Positions 1-7,020 of a stretch of DNA of 11,709 nt are shown one piece after another; the first letter of the stretch is position 1; the number at the start of each line of letters is the position of its first letter. The DNA is taken from assembly GCA_029934875.1 (NCBI GenBank), contig JAOZLK010000073.1:1-11709 (forward strand). The letters are read 5' to 3'. This DNA is from Bacteroidales bacterium (lineage in GTDB: Bacteria; Bacteroidota; Bacteroidia; Bacteroidales; GCA-2748055). The position numbers and the translations under genes are program-made. The notes beneath the pieces are model-generated. The model was not told where the DNA came from and did no database searches. It worked only from the letters and a program-made list of their open reading frames with translations.

Positions 1-444
1 CTTTTCCAGCAGGACCCGGTAATCATTGTAGGATGCACAGCCTTTAGAAGTTCCCTTCTTCAGCTTCTTCCCATAATACTTTTCCACCAATTCCAGTCCT
101 ACATCACGTCCTCCCGGAATCCCCTCTATTCCTGAACCCCAGGATGGATCCTCCAGCACATCACGCATAGTATTTCTGATGCCATGCAAGCCCCAGTCCA
201 CATAATTAGTACTGTATTTATTGGGATCACATACTGAGGTAATCTGTATGTCATCATTTTGAATCAGGCTAGCCATTTCGCGGATCCCCTGGGTTCCGCA
301 ACCGATGTAAGCAATATTCAACTTGTCACTGGGGGCTACATGACGGGAGCCTCCCAGAACGTGGCTTGGAACAATGGTAAAAGCAGTAGCTGCAGCGGTG
401 GTTCCTACAAACTCTCTACGGGTGATTTTTTTGGATGCTTTCAT
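1..444 (-). CDS. Gfo/Idh/MocA-family oxidoreductase with Tat signal, N-terminal part (truncated by window edge)
   Basis: I translated this minus-strand frame by hand: 148 codons are open from the ATG at 444-442 to the window edge, so the C-terminus is missing. Residues 7-32 form a twin-arginine signal: TRREF at 8-12, then an Ala/Thr-rich hydrophobic stretch ending near SHVLGG. The mature part opens with a beta strand and a Rossmann glycine motif (LNIAYIGCGTQG, residues 42-53), followed by a second strand ending in a VCDPN motif, as expected for the NAD(P)-binding half of Gfo/Idh/MocA proteins. Tat-exported members of this family are common in Bacteroidota and Planctomycetota, often near sugar-degradation genes. 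They probably act on sugars or sugar derivatives with a tightly bound cofactor in the periplasm. The substrate cannot be read here, and the catalytic EKP-type motif lies outside the window. The gene is transcribed divergently from the lamin-tail protein gene. Confidence 0.9.
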   Translation of the reverse strand, partial: MKASKKITRREFVGTTAAATAFTIVPSHVLGGSRHVAPSDKLNIAYIGCGTQGIREMASLIQNDDIQITSVCDPNKYSTNYVDWGLHGIRNTMRDVLEDPSWGSGIEGIPGGRDVGLELVEKYYGKKLKKGTSKGCASYNDYRVLLEK

Positions 445-469
445 AGTTGGTGAGTTTAGTTGATATGCA

Positions 470-503
470 TAAAGGTAAGCGCTTAAATTAAATGCAGAAC
501 AAA
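470..503 (-). promoter_or_regulatory. Candidate Bacteroidota promoter for the Gfo/Idh/MocA gene
   Basis: On the minus strand TTTG (503-500) is followed after 22 bases by TACCTTTA (477-470). This resembles the Bacteroidota pattern TTTG, about 19-21 bases, TAnnTTTG, with one mismatch in the -7 element and slightly long spacing. Transcription would start around 466, leaving a leader of about 20 bases before the ATG at 444. It is a pattern match only. Confidence 0.3.
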
Positions 504-577
504 TAACAAATAAATGCAACAGATTGCAAAGCAAACTTTCGCTACATGATGAAAAAATCTTATATTGCTCGTCAAAC

Positions 578-585
578 TATTTCTG
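578..585 (+). promoter_or_regulatory. Weak candidate -7 element for the lamin-tail protein gene
   Basis: TATTTCTG matches five of the six fixed bases of the Bacteroidota -7 consensus TAnnTTTG and lies 33 bases before the ATG at 619. No good TTTG -33 element sits at the expected distance upstream. A second, poorer option is TATATTGC at 561-568 with TTTC at 537-540. Confidence 0.22.
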
Positions 586-618
586 TATAATCACATTTAT
601 TAACTAAAACCTTTTATT

Positions 619-3600
619 ATGAGGAGAAAATTACTACTACTGCTTATGATGGTTTCCTTCGGGGCTCTTTATGCCCAGACTGATACCATCAGGTCTCTGG
701 TTATTTCGGAAGTCCGATATGACCGTGCAGACATGGCTTATGTTGAATTTACCAATATGGGTGATGCTGCCATCAACCTGGGCGAGTTTGAGTTTCTGAC
801 CCACAGCCCTTACACAACTTTCCCGGATGGAGCCTTCTGGCCCACCGAGCCACACAGGATGGACGGAAGATGGCTCATGCTGCCCGATGGGACCCTCGAG
901 CCCGGAGAATCTTATGTTATCGCTGCCTTTCATGACTGGGTTGAGGAGCAATACGCTATGGATGTTGCCGAGTGGGGCTATTCAGAAGATTATGGCACTC
1001 ATACGACTAAACCGAACATTAAACCTGTCACCGATCTTCAGTGGCATCGTACGGAGTCACCCAACAATGATCCCACCGACAGTATCTCGGTGTACAATGC
1101 GCTGATGGATACATGGGGCGGGGGAAGAGACGTTTATTACCTGAGACATCATCCCCCGGGAGCTGACTCCTGTGTGGTTGACCAGGTGGGTGGCGTCTTC
1201 ACCGACGCAGACGGATCTAATCCCAATAACGGTTATCACGATGTGGCTGGTTTTTCACAGGCTACAGGATATGCCGTACTGGTACGTCGTTTTGATGTAA
1301 AACAGGGAAACCTCACTTTTGTCAGGGGTAACGACCTCTCCGAATCAGAGTGGATTCCCATTCCTTTCCTGAGGGAGAGCAATGATACCTATGAAACATG
1401 GAGGGATGTTTTCTGGACCGTGGGCAGCCATGGAAATACCAACCTGGATGAGGCCACGCTGACATCATCTTCAGTTGATATCGACTGGGCAAACCACATT
1501 CTTACAGTTCCCTTTGGAGTTCGCAATGATGACTCCCTTATTTATGCCTTTGACCGTACACCCGGACTGGCATGGCACTACCATTACAATGATGGTGAGA
1601 ATTCCAGCATGGACTCAGCATATGTAAGTGTACGCACCGGTGATTCAATCACCATTTATGCTGTTGGAGACGACCTGGATGTGATCAAATGGCACATCGA
1701 GGCTGCACCTCCCACTGCCGATGCCAACTGGGTAATTCCTATGCGAAGAAGGGGTGTTACTTCAGGAGAATTTGGTGAAAATGGAGAGGTCTATGAAGTA
1801 AGCCACATGATGATGGACGGTGTTCTGGATACCATCAGCGAGATTCCCTTTGGAATCAGGGTCGATTCACTTTACAAGTATCTTGAGAAGCCTGAACTGG
1901 CCAACTGGGAAATTGTATGGGTGGACGGTAACGTGCGTCCCGACCTGATGAATGGTGACATGCTCAAGATAACCGCCGAAGACGGCTCTGTAAAAGATTA
2001 CTATCTCAAATTGCAGAACTACCGCAAGGCAAAGAATGCCTATCTATCTTCCATCACCTGGCCCGATATTCCCGAAGATTATAAGGGCATATTTGGATGG
2101 GTTGGAGACACCATTCCCGAGTTTGGAAGATCCAAAACTGAATATAAGGTAACTGTACCCTGGGATGTGGACGGAATTCCTGCTCTTGTTGCAAAGAATG
2201 AGGATGACAATGCATCTCACATGGTTGACAGGGCTACAACCCTGGCAGGTAGTGTGGCTGACCGTACGGTATCCATTACCGCCACAGCAGAAAATGACAC
2301 CACAATCCTTGTTTACAATATCATTCTGGAAAAAGAGAAAAGCCTGGATGACGTTCAGCCCTGGGCTGGCGAACCCTTTATTTCTCAATTTGCCTGGAAA
2401 TCGGAGTTCAGCCATACCCTGGTTGAGATTGTGAATCCTGGAACTGAGGTACTCGACCTGAGTAACTATATGTTCTTCTGCGGATATGAGAATGATCCGG
2501 CCGCTGCCATCGCAGGATGGGATGTCTGGACCGACAGGTATGTGAAGTATATCCCCGGATTTAAATGGCAGGATGAGGCTGACTGGACCGTACAGCGTCA
2601 TATAGCCGTTGCCGATGTGAATATTAATCCCAATGTATATCCCGGAGATGTATTTGTTATGTCCGAGGTAAATAAGAGTGGTGACGATTGGGAAAACTAT
2701 CTTTACAAGGACCAGATAGATATTGACTTCCGCAACAATCCATGGGGTGAGGAATACGGCGGTGCAACTGCTGTATACCAGTGGAAAGGGATGAACTTCT
2801 ACATGTGGAGGATCGATAACGACTCCATTAAGCAGGGCTTGAAACCCGCCACCGATCCAAATGACTTCACTTTGATTGAAGTATTTGGTATGGGAGACGG
2901 ATCTGACTTTGCTCCCATAGGAGTATCCAGCGGACAGGTGAGTAGCTACACCCGGAAAGCAGAGGTATATCATGCCGATGCTGAATTCCAGGGTTCTTTT
3001 GGAGCTGACGCTGACGAAAGCGAGTGGATCCTTACCGACGAGAATGTCCTTAAGACCAAAGGATATGGATGGCCAGCATGGAGAACCAATGTTCCCGAGG
3101 GAACCGGTAGCCACTTCATGAATGATGTTACCGTTTACCGGTCAACTGTTGCTTCTCTTGTTTACAAGGTAAGCCCGGGCTTCACAATGGAAGAGGAGAT
3201 TCGCGGACTAGTGGATGCCACTACCGTGGAGGAACTTGCCGGAAACCTGATCCTTGCTGATACAGGGCAAAGACTTAAGGTAATTGCTCTTGCTGATGGT
3301 TCAGAACTTGATCTCGCAGCAGCAGTCCTGAACGGGGATACCCTGGTGGTAACCTCTGCCGACTCGACCAATGTAAGTAAGTACATCCTCGAGGTTACAG
3401 CAGACGGTCTCAGCGATGATGCCCGTCTTACTTCAGACACCTATACCATTGATGTTACGGGCGAAACCGGAAGCGTTAGCGGATTTGATTATGGCCTTCC
3501 CCTGAGGGATGTTGTCAATGCCATGAATGTTCCCGCCGGAGCTGAAATGACGGCTGTGGATGCAGATGATGCTTACGTACCACTGCAACGCCTGAATTTC

Positions 3601-4473
3601 GATACGGTATACGTGGATGTTTTGGTAAGCGATCAGATTTATTTTGATGTGGTTGCCGAAGACGGACAAACTACCATCAAATACCAACTGATGCCAACTT
3701 CTGATCCTTGGGATGCCTTTGTAACTTCCGATGTCTATTCGGTGGACCAGATGACGCTTTTGATCAGCCTGGTACCACAGGGAATCAATGTAGAAGCCTT
3801 CCTTGCCAATCTTACTCCGGCACCTGGCGCAACCTGGCAGTTGTACGACAAGCTTGGCTATGAAAGGAATGAAGGTCTGCTTTACATGGACGACAGGCTG
3901 CTTGTAAGCTCTTCGGATGGATCAAGTGTAGTTACCTATTACCTCTCCGTATTGAACGAGGTACCCAACTACCTGGCATACGTGGTATCAGAGATCTACA
4001 ATGTTGATGAGGAGAATCTGAGTATCGCCAATGTACCTGGAGACCATACTGTGGCCGACTTCAAAGGAAATGTAACTCCTGCAGAAGGTGCTATTATGGA
4101 AGTTCAGAACTCAGGCGGTTCAGCCAAAGCCGATAGCGACGCAATGGCCGAAGGTGACATGTTGGTAGTAGTTGCCGGAAACGGTATCAACAAAGCTGTC
4201 TATACCGTCTCCCTTGCCACAGCTGTCAATGAGCTGGATGGTAGTGCTGTCAACATCTATCCGAATCCAAGTAAGGGAATGCTGAATATCGCAGGTGCTG
4301 AAGTTGGAAGCAGGATACGTGTTTACAATTCTGTGGGTGTAAATGTCAGAGACATCGTTGTGTACAGCGGAGTTGAAAGCATTTCACTTGAAGATCAGTC
4401 AGCTGGCATATTCCTGATCACCATCACATATAATGATGAGATCAAAGGCCAGTACAAATTGATTAAGCAGTAA
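619..4473 (+). CDS. Large T9SS-secreted protein with two lamin-tail-like domains and tandem repeats
   Basis: This is a predicted cell-surface or secreted protein with no enzymatic domain that I recognise. Residues 1-20 are a signal peptide (MRRK, a Leu/Met-rich core, then ALYAQ). Residues 27-115 resemble a lamin tail domain (LTD): VISEVRYD, a YVEFTN strand, and an INLGEFEF strand. Residues 285-573 contain about three divergent beta-sandwich-like segments, two of them with an (I/V)PFG(I/V)R strand. A second LTD-like domain begins near 586 (FISQFAWKSEF, TLVEIVNPGTEVLDLSNY). Residues 845-1203 are four tandem repeats of 80-100 residues. Residues 1208-1284 are a T9SS type A sorting domain with VNIYPNPSKG at 1211-1220. 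LTDs in bacterial exoproteins often accompany nucleases or surface proteins; no nuclease domain is seen here. A structural or binding role, such as adhesion or glycan capture, is inference. An intrinsic terminator follows, so it is probably its own transcription unit. Confidence 0.9.
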   Translation: MRRKLLLLLMMVSFGALYAQTDTIRSLVISEVRYDRADMAYVEFTNMGDAAINLGEFEFLTHSPYTTFPDGAFWPTEPHRMDGRWLMLPDGTLEPGESYVIAAFHDWVEEQYAMDVAEWGYSEDYGTHTTKPNIKPVTDLQWHRTESPNNDPTDSISVYNALMDTWGGGRDVYYLRHHPPGADSCVVDQVGGVFTDADGSNPNNGYHDVAGFSQATGYAVLVRRFDVKQGNLTFVRGNDLSESEWIPIPFLRESNDTYETWRDVFWTVGSHGNTNLDEATLTSSSVDIDWANHILTVPFGVRNDDSLIYAFDRTPGLAWHYHYNDGENSSMDSAYVSVRTGDSITIYAVGDDLDVIKWHIEAAPPTADANWVIPMRRRGVTSGEFGENGEVYEVSHMMMDGVLDTISEIPFGIRVDSLYKYLEKPELANWEIVWVDGNVRPDLMNGDMLKITAEDGSVKDYYLKLQNYRKAKNAYLSSITWPDIPEDYKGIFGWVGDTIPEFGRSKTEYKVTVPWDVDGIPALVAKNEDDNASHMVDRATTLAGSVADRTVSITATAENDTTILVYNIILEKEKSLDDVQPWAGEPFISQFAWKSEFSHTLVEIVNPGTEVLDLSNYMFFCGYENDPAAAIAGWDVWTDRYVKYIPGFKWQDEADWTVQRHIAVADVNINPNVYPGDVFVMSEVNKSGDDWENYLYKDQIDIDFRNNPWGEEYGGATAVYQWKGMNFYMWRIDNDSIKQGLKPATDPNDFTLIEVFGMGDGSDFAPIGVSSGQVSSYTRKAEVYHADAEFQGSFGADADESEWILTDENVLKTKGYGWPAWRTNVPEGTGSHFMNDVTVYRSTVASLVYKVSPGFTMEEEIRGLVDATTVEELAGNLILADTGQRLKVIALADGSELDLAAAVLNGDTLVVTSADSTNVSKYILEVTADGLSDDARLTSDTYTIDVTGETGSVSGFDYGLPLRDVVNAMNVPAGAEMTAVDADDAYVPLQRLNFDTVYVDVLVSDQIYFDVVAEDGQTTIKYQLMPTSDPWDAFVTSDVYSVDQMTLLISLVPQGINVEAFLANLTPAPGATWQLYDKLGYERNEGLLYMDDRLLVSSSDGSSVVTYYLSVLNEVPNYLAYVVSEIYNVDEENLSIANVPGDHTVADFKGNVTPAEGAIMEVQNSGGSAKADSDAMAEGDMLVVVAGNGINKAVYTVSLATAVNELDGSAVNIYPNPSKGMLNIAGAEVGSRIRVYNSVGVNVRDIVVYSGVESISLEDQSAGIFLITITYNDEIKGQYKLIKQ
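1471..2334 (+). repeat. Three divergent beta-sandwich-like segments in the lamin-tail protein
   Basis: Protein residues 285-364, 394-467 and 474-572 share a layout. A strand of the type (I/V)PFG(I/V)R.D comes first, then a Trp-containing middle part, then a GDsitIyA-like strand and a final YxLxL strand (RTGDSITIYAVGDD and NGDMLKITAEDGS are the clearest matches). The first two segments are clearly alike; the third is a looser match. The pattern recalls cadherin-like or other short all-beta extracellular domains. Confidence 0.5.
3151..4227 (+). repeat. Four tandem C-terminal repeats of 80-100 residues in the lamin-tail protein
   Basis: Residues 845-932, 933-1032, 1033-1116 and 1117-1203 share a plan. 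Each starts with an S.vY.VD strand (TSDTYTIDV, TSDVYSVDQ, VSEIYNVDE), then a short (I/V)..vp segment, a helix-like vedFlaNltpa stretch, and a GA.... strand. Each ends with a GD.LvV...dg....Y.lsv strand pair. Repeats 3 and 4 are closest to each other (AFLANLTPAPGA against DFKGNVTPAEGA). Repeat 1 is the most divergent. Together they probably form an extended all-beta stalk before the sorting domain. Confidence 0.7.
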
Positions 4474-4494
4474 GATTCAAATAGTTTTTTTCAT

Positions 4495-4530
4495 AATAAG
4501 AGCCTGCTCGCGCAGGCTCTTATTTTTTTT
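4495..4530 (+). terminator. Strong intrinsic terminator after the lamin-tail protein gene
   Basis: A perfect 13-bp stem is formed by AATAAGAGCCTGC (4495-4507) and GCAGGCTCTTATT (4512-4524), closed by the loop TCGC. Its descending arm runs into an eight-T tract (4523-4530). It begins 21 bases after the TAA at 4471-4473. The sulfatase start codon is only 12 bases beyond the T tract. Confidence 0.93.
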
Positions 4531-4537
4531 ATTTTTG
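4530..4537 (+). promoter_or_regulatory. Exact TAnnTTTG -7-like element just before the sulfatase start
   Basis: TATTTTTG matches every fixed base of the Bacteroidota -7 consensus and ends five bases before the ATG at 4543. Transcription from it would start at about 4541-4543 and give a leaderless or nearly leaderless mRNA. A -33 TTTG at the usual spacing would fall inside the terminator hairpin and is absent. The match also lies in a T-rich tract where it could arise by chance. Confidence 0.25.
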
Positions 4538-4542
4538 TGCCA

Positions 4543-7017
4543 ATGAAAAGACCAGGCGTATTCATATTACTCGCACTGCTTGCACTTATGACTTCCCTCA
4601 GTGCTCAGAATGGCGGGAAGCCAAATATTCTCTTCATTGCGGTGGATGATCTGAAGCCCCTGCTGGCTTGCTATGGGGATACACTTGCCCACACTCCCAA
4701 CATAGATGCCCTGGCTGCCAAAGGGGTAACTTTTACCCGCAGCTACTGCCAGCAAGCCGTTTGCGCCCCCACAAGGGTGAGCCTGATGACCTCCCGCTAC
4801 CCCGATCAGACCCGTGTATGGGATCTGCAGACCCAGATGCGCGATATGAACCCCGACATTGTAAGCCTGCCACAGTACCTCATCGCTAAGGGCTACCGCA
4901 CAAGTGGAACAGGTAAGATCTTCGATTCCCGGAGCGTTGACAATAGCAGGGATGCTCCTTCCTGGTCAATCGCCTTCAGGAATGCCTGGGATCCCAAGTA
5001 TTACGATGAAGTAGCCGGTAAACCTGCCATGTACTTTTACGCCAGTGAGCATGCTAAAGATACCATTGCCCTGCTTGAAGCAGAGGCAGCTGCCCTGGGG
5101 GTAGATAAGGTCACCTATGTAAAGGAACGCTACTTCCCGGCATTTGAGAATGCCCGGGTGCCCTACAATGCCTATTCGGATGGTGCTGTTGCCAATGTTG
5201 GTATTGAGCTGATGGAGGAAGCCGTAGCATCGGGGAAGCCCTTTTTCCTGGGCGTTGGTTTTAGCAGGCCCCACCTTCCTTTTAATGCCCCTACCGAGTT
5301 CTGGGACCTCTATAAGCGGGAAGATTTCTCTCTGGCCCCCTTCCGGGAGCAGGCTGCTGGCAGTCCCTCCATTGCCTATCACAATAGTGATGAATTAAGA
5401 AGCTATACCGGGATTCCCAAAGAAGGCACATTGCCGGAGGGGCTTCAACTGGAGCTGATTCACGGCTATTATGCTGCGACCAGCTATATTGACCACCTGG
5501 TGGGAATGCTCACCAAAAGACTGGATGAACTGGGGGTGACCGATAATACTATTATCGTATTATGGGGCGACCATGGCTGGCACCTGGGTGATCACTCGCT
5601 TTGGTGCAAGCACTCCAACTTCGAGGAGGCCACCCGCACACCCCTGATCATTCTCTACCCCGGTCAGCCCAACCAGGGAGCAAAATGTGCCTCCCCAGTG
5701 GAGTTTACCGACATCGCTCCCACCTTGCTCGATCTGGCCGGAGTGGAGATCCCTGCTTATTTTGAAGGGGAAAGCCTGTCAGGCTTGATAAGCGATACGC
5801 TTGCCACGGTCCGGGAAGGATCCCTGAGCCAATACCCTCGCCAGGATAAAATGGGATACTCCCTGAGGACTGAGCGCTTTCGTTATACGAGATGGACCTC
5901 CTCCAACGGGGAAGCCTATGCCACAGAGCTCTATGATTACGAGGAGGACCCCTTAGAAACCATAAACAGGGTGCACTACCCCGACCATGCAGCCCTGGTA
6001 AACAGACTCGATAGTATTGTTGTGAGCAGGATCGAAACACCTTCCACCCAGCACAAGATCAGATTCCAGGTCCGGGGTGAAAATATGAACGGGGCCTACG
6101 GTCCCCTGGAGGGAGTTACTGTAAGCATGGCGGGCGAAAGCAGGCTGACCGATCAAAGCGGGGAGCTTCTCTATACCCACCACGAAGGCGAAACAAGTTA
6201 CGCCATGGAGCTTCCGGGATACAAATCCCTTACTGCCAGCCTGAACATCAGCCAGGACACTACACTTAGTCTTGACATGGAACTGGAGGAACCCATTTAT
6301 TCCATGTCCATAGAAGTTTCCGACCTTTACTCCGGAAAAGCTCTTATCAATGCACTTATAACAGTGGATACAGAGGAAAAGAGAAGCGACAGCCAGGGGA
6401 AGGTCCTTTTCAACCCGAAGGGCGGAATGCACATCCTCACCATTCAAAAAGACCTCTACCCTGATCTACTTGATACTATTTCTATTGCCGGTGACAGCAG
6501 CCTTCATTACAGGCTTTCCGCAAGTCATGCAACCATAAAAATACGTCTGAAGGAAGGGACAACCCCGGTGAACAATGCCACTGTAAGCCTGGGCGCCGAT
6601 GAGCTCATATCCAATAGCCTGGGAATATCTATGTTTGAAAAGCTCCCCACGGGAGAAAACTATGACTACCAGGTAGTAAAAACCGGGTACCATGAAACAA
6701 GAGGTTCAGTCCTCCTGCTTGCAGATACGACTATTGACCTGCAGCTTGATCGGATCACCGGCATTCCCGGGGAGAGCAGGGATCTTTCTGCCAGGGTATG
6801 GCCCAACCCCGCAGGAGATAAACTATTCTTCAGAACAAGCGGGAAAGAACCCATAAAGAAAATAGAGCTCATTGACGCCCTGGGTAGGATTGTAATAAGG
6901 CTCGAACCTGTGCAGGCATATGAAGAACTGGATATAGCATGTCTATCCCCGGGCGCCTACCTTTTTAGATGGGAAACCCTGAGCGGGACCCGGCAAAAAA
7001 AAATATTAAAAAAATAA
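4543..7017 (+). CDS. Secreted iduronate-2-sulfatase-like sulfatase with three-module stalk and T9SS sorting domain
   Basis: This predicted sulfatase (824 residues) hydrolyses sulfate esters, probably on a polysaccharide or oligosaccharide. I chose the ATG at 4543 (MKRPGVF, a typical signal peptide ending SLSAQ) over the GTG two codons upstream. The catalytic domain spans about residues 25-498. Metal-binding D35-D36 lie in AVDDLK. C74 in CAPTR is the C-x-P-x-R site converted to formylglycine. D343-H344 lie in WGDHGWHLGDHS and K356 in WCKHS. Overall it resembles iduronate-2-sulfatase-type enzymes of the S1 class, which act on varied substrates. Residues 506-742 are three small beta-sandwich modules, and about 751-824 are a T9SS sorting domain (VWPNPAGD). 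No formylglycine maturase is encoded in the window. The stop lies three bases before the GH26 protein's ATG, so the two are almost certainly co-transcribed. Confidence 0.93.
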   Translation: MKRPGVFILLALLALMTSLSAQNGGKPNILFIAVDDLKPLLACYGDTLAHTPNIDALAAKGVTFTRSYCQQAVCAPTRVSLMTSRYPDQTRVWDLQTQMRDMNPDIVSLPQYLIAKGYRTSGTGKIFDSRSVDNSRDAPSWSIAFRNAWDPKYYDEVAGKPAMYFYASEHAKDTIALLEAEAAALGVDKVTYVKERYFPAFENARVPYNAYSDGAVANVGIELMEEAVASGKPFFLGVGFSRPHLPFNAPTEFWDLYKREDFSLAPFREQAAGSPSIAYHNSDELRSYTGIPKEGTLPEGLQLELIHGYYAATSYIDHLVGMLTKRLDELGVTDNTIIVLWGDHGWHLGDHSLWCKHSNFEEATRTPLIILYPGQPNQGAKCASPVEFTDIAPTLLDLAGVEIPAYFEGESLSGLISDTLATVREGSLSQYPRQDKMGYSLRTERFRYTRWTSSNGEAYATELYDYEEDPLETINRVHYPDHAALVNRLDSIVVSRIETPSTQHKIRFQVRGENMNGAYGPLEGVTVSMAGESRLTDQSGELLYTHHEGETSYAMELPGYKSLTASLNISQDTTLSLDMELEEPIYSMSIEVSDLYSGKALINALITVDTEEKRSDSQGKVLFNPKGGMHILTIQKDLYPDLLDTISIAGDSSLHYRLSASHATIKIRLKEGTTPVNNATVSLGADELISNSLGISMFEKLPTGENYDYQVVKTGYHETRGSVLLLADTTIDLQLDRITGIPGESRDLSARVWPNPAGDKLFFRTSGKEPIKKIELIDALGRIVIRLEPVQAYEELDIACLSPGAYLFRWETLSGTRQKKILKK
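6058..6768 (+). repeat. Three-module stalk of the sulfatase
   Basis: Residues 506-582, 586-657 and 660-742 each look like a carboxypeptidase-regulatory or CnaB-like beta sandwich. They show a ga.Vt strand, a TD..G or SD..G turn (RLTDQSGE, RSDSQGKV), an aromatic Y strand and a closing DTTL.L.m strand. The third, with SHATIKIRLKEGTTPVNNA, closely matches the third module of the GH26 protein and of the minus-strand protein at 10576-11709. Confidence 0.75.
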
Positions 7018-7020
7018 AGA

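Larger units (their letters stand above)
445..618. other. Divergent intergenic region, A/T-rich
   Basis: This 174-bp A/T-rich gap separates two divergent genes and should hold both promoters. I see no convincing small ORF, hairpin terminator or RNA gene in it. Neither start codon has a Shine-Dalgarno sequence in front of it; the plus-strand leader reads AACTAAAACCTTTTATT before ATG, which is normal for Bacteroidota. Confidence 0.7.

Noticed and set aside
259..453. Plus-strand ORF of 64 codons
   Set aside because: It lies almost wholly antisense to the oxidoreductase N-terminus, which has a clear Tat signal and Rossmann motif; the plus-strand translation has no recognisable features.
2044..3114. 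Long minus-strand open frame (356 codons) inside the lamin-tail protein gene
   Set aside because: Antisense shadow: the plus strand carries a continuous protein with a second LTD-like domain here, and the minus translation has no domain or signal peptide.
4537..4542. GTG start for the sulfatase, two codons upstream
   Set aside because: The ATG at 4543 gives a textbook signal peptide (MKRPG plus hydrophobic core); GTG would add only Met-Pro before it and lies inside the T-rich tail of the terminator region.
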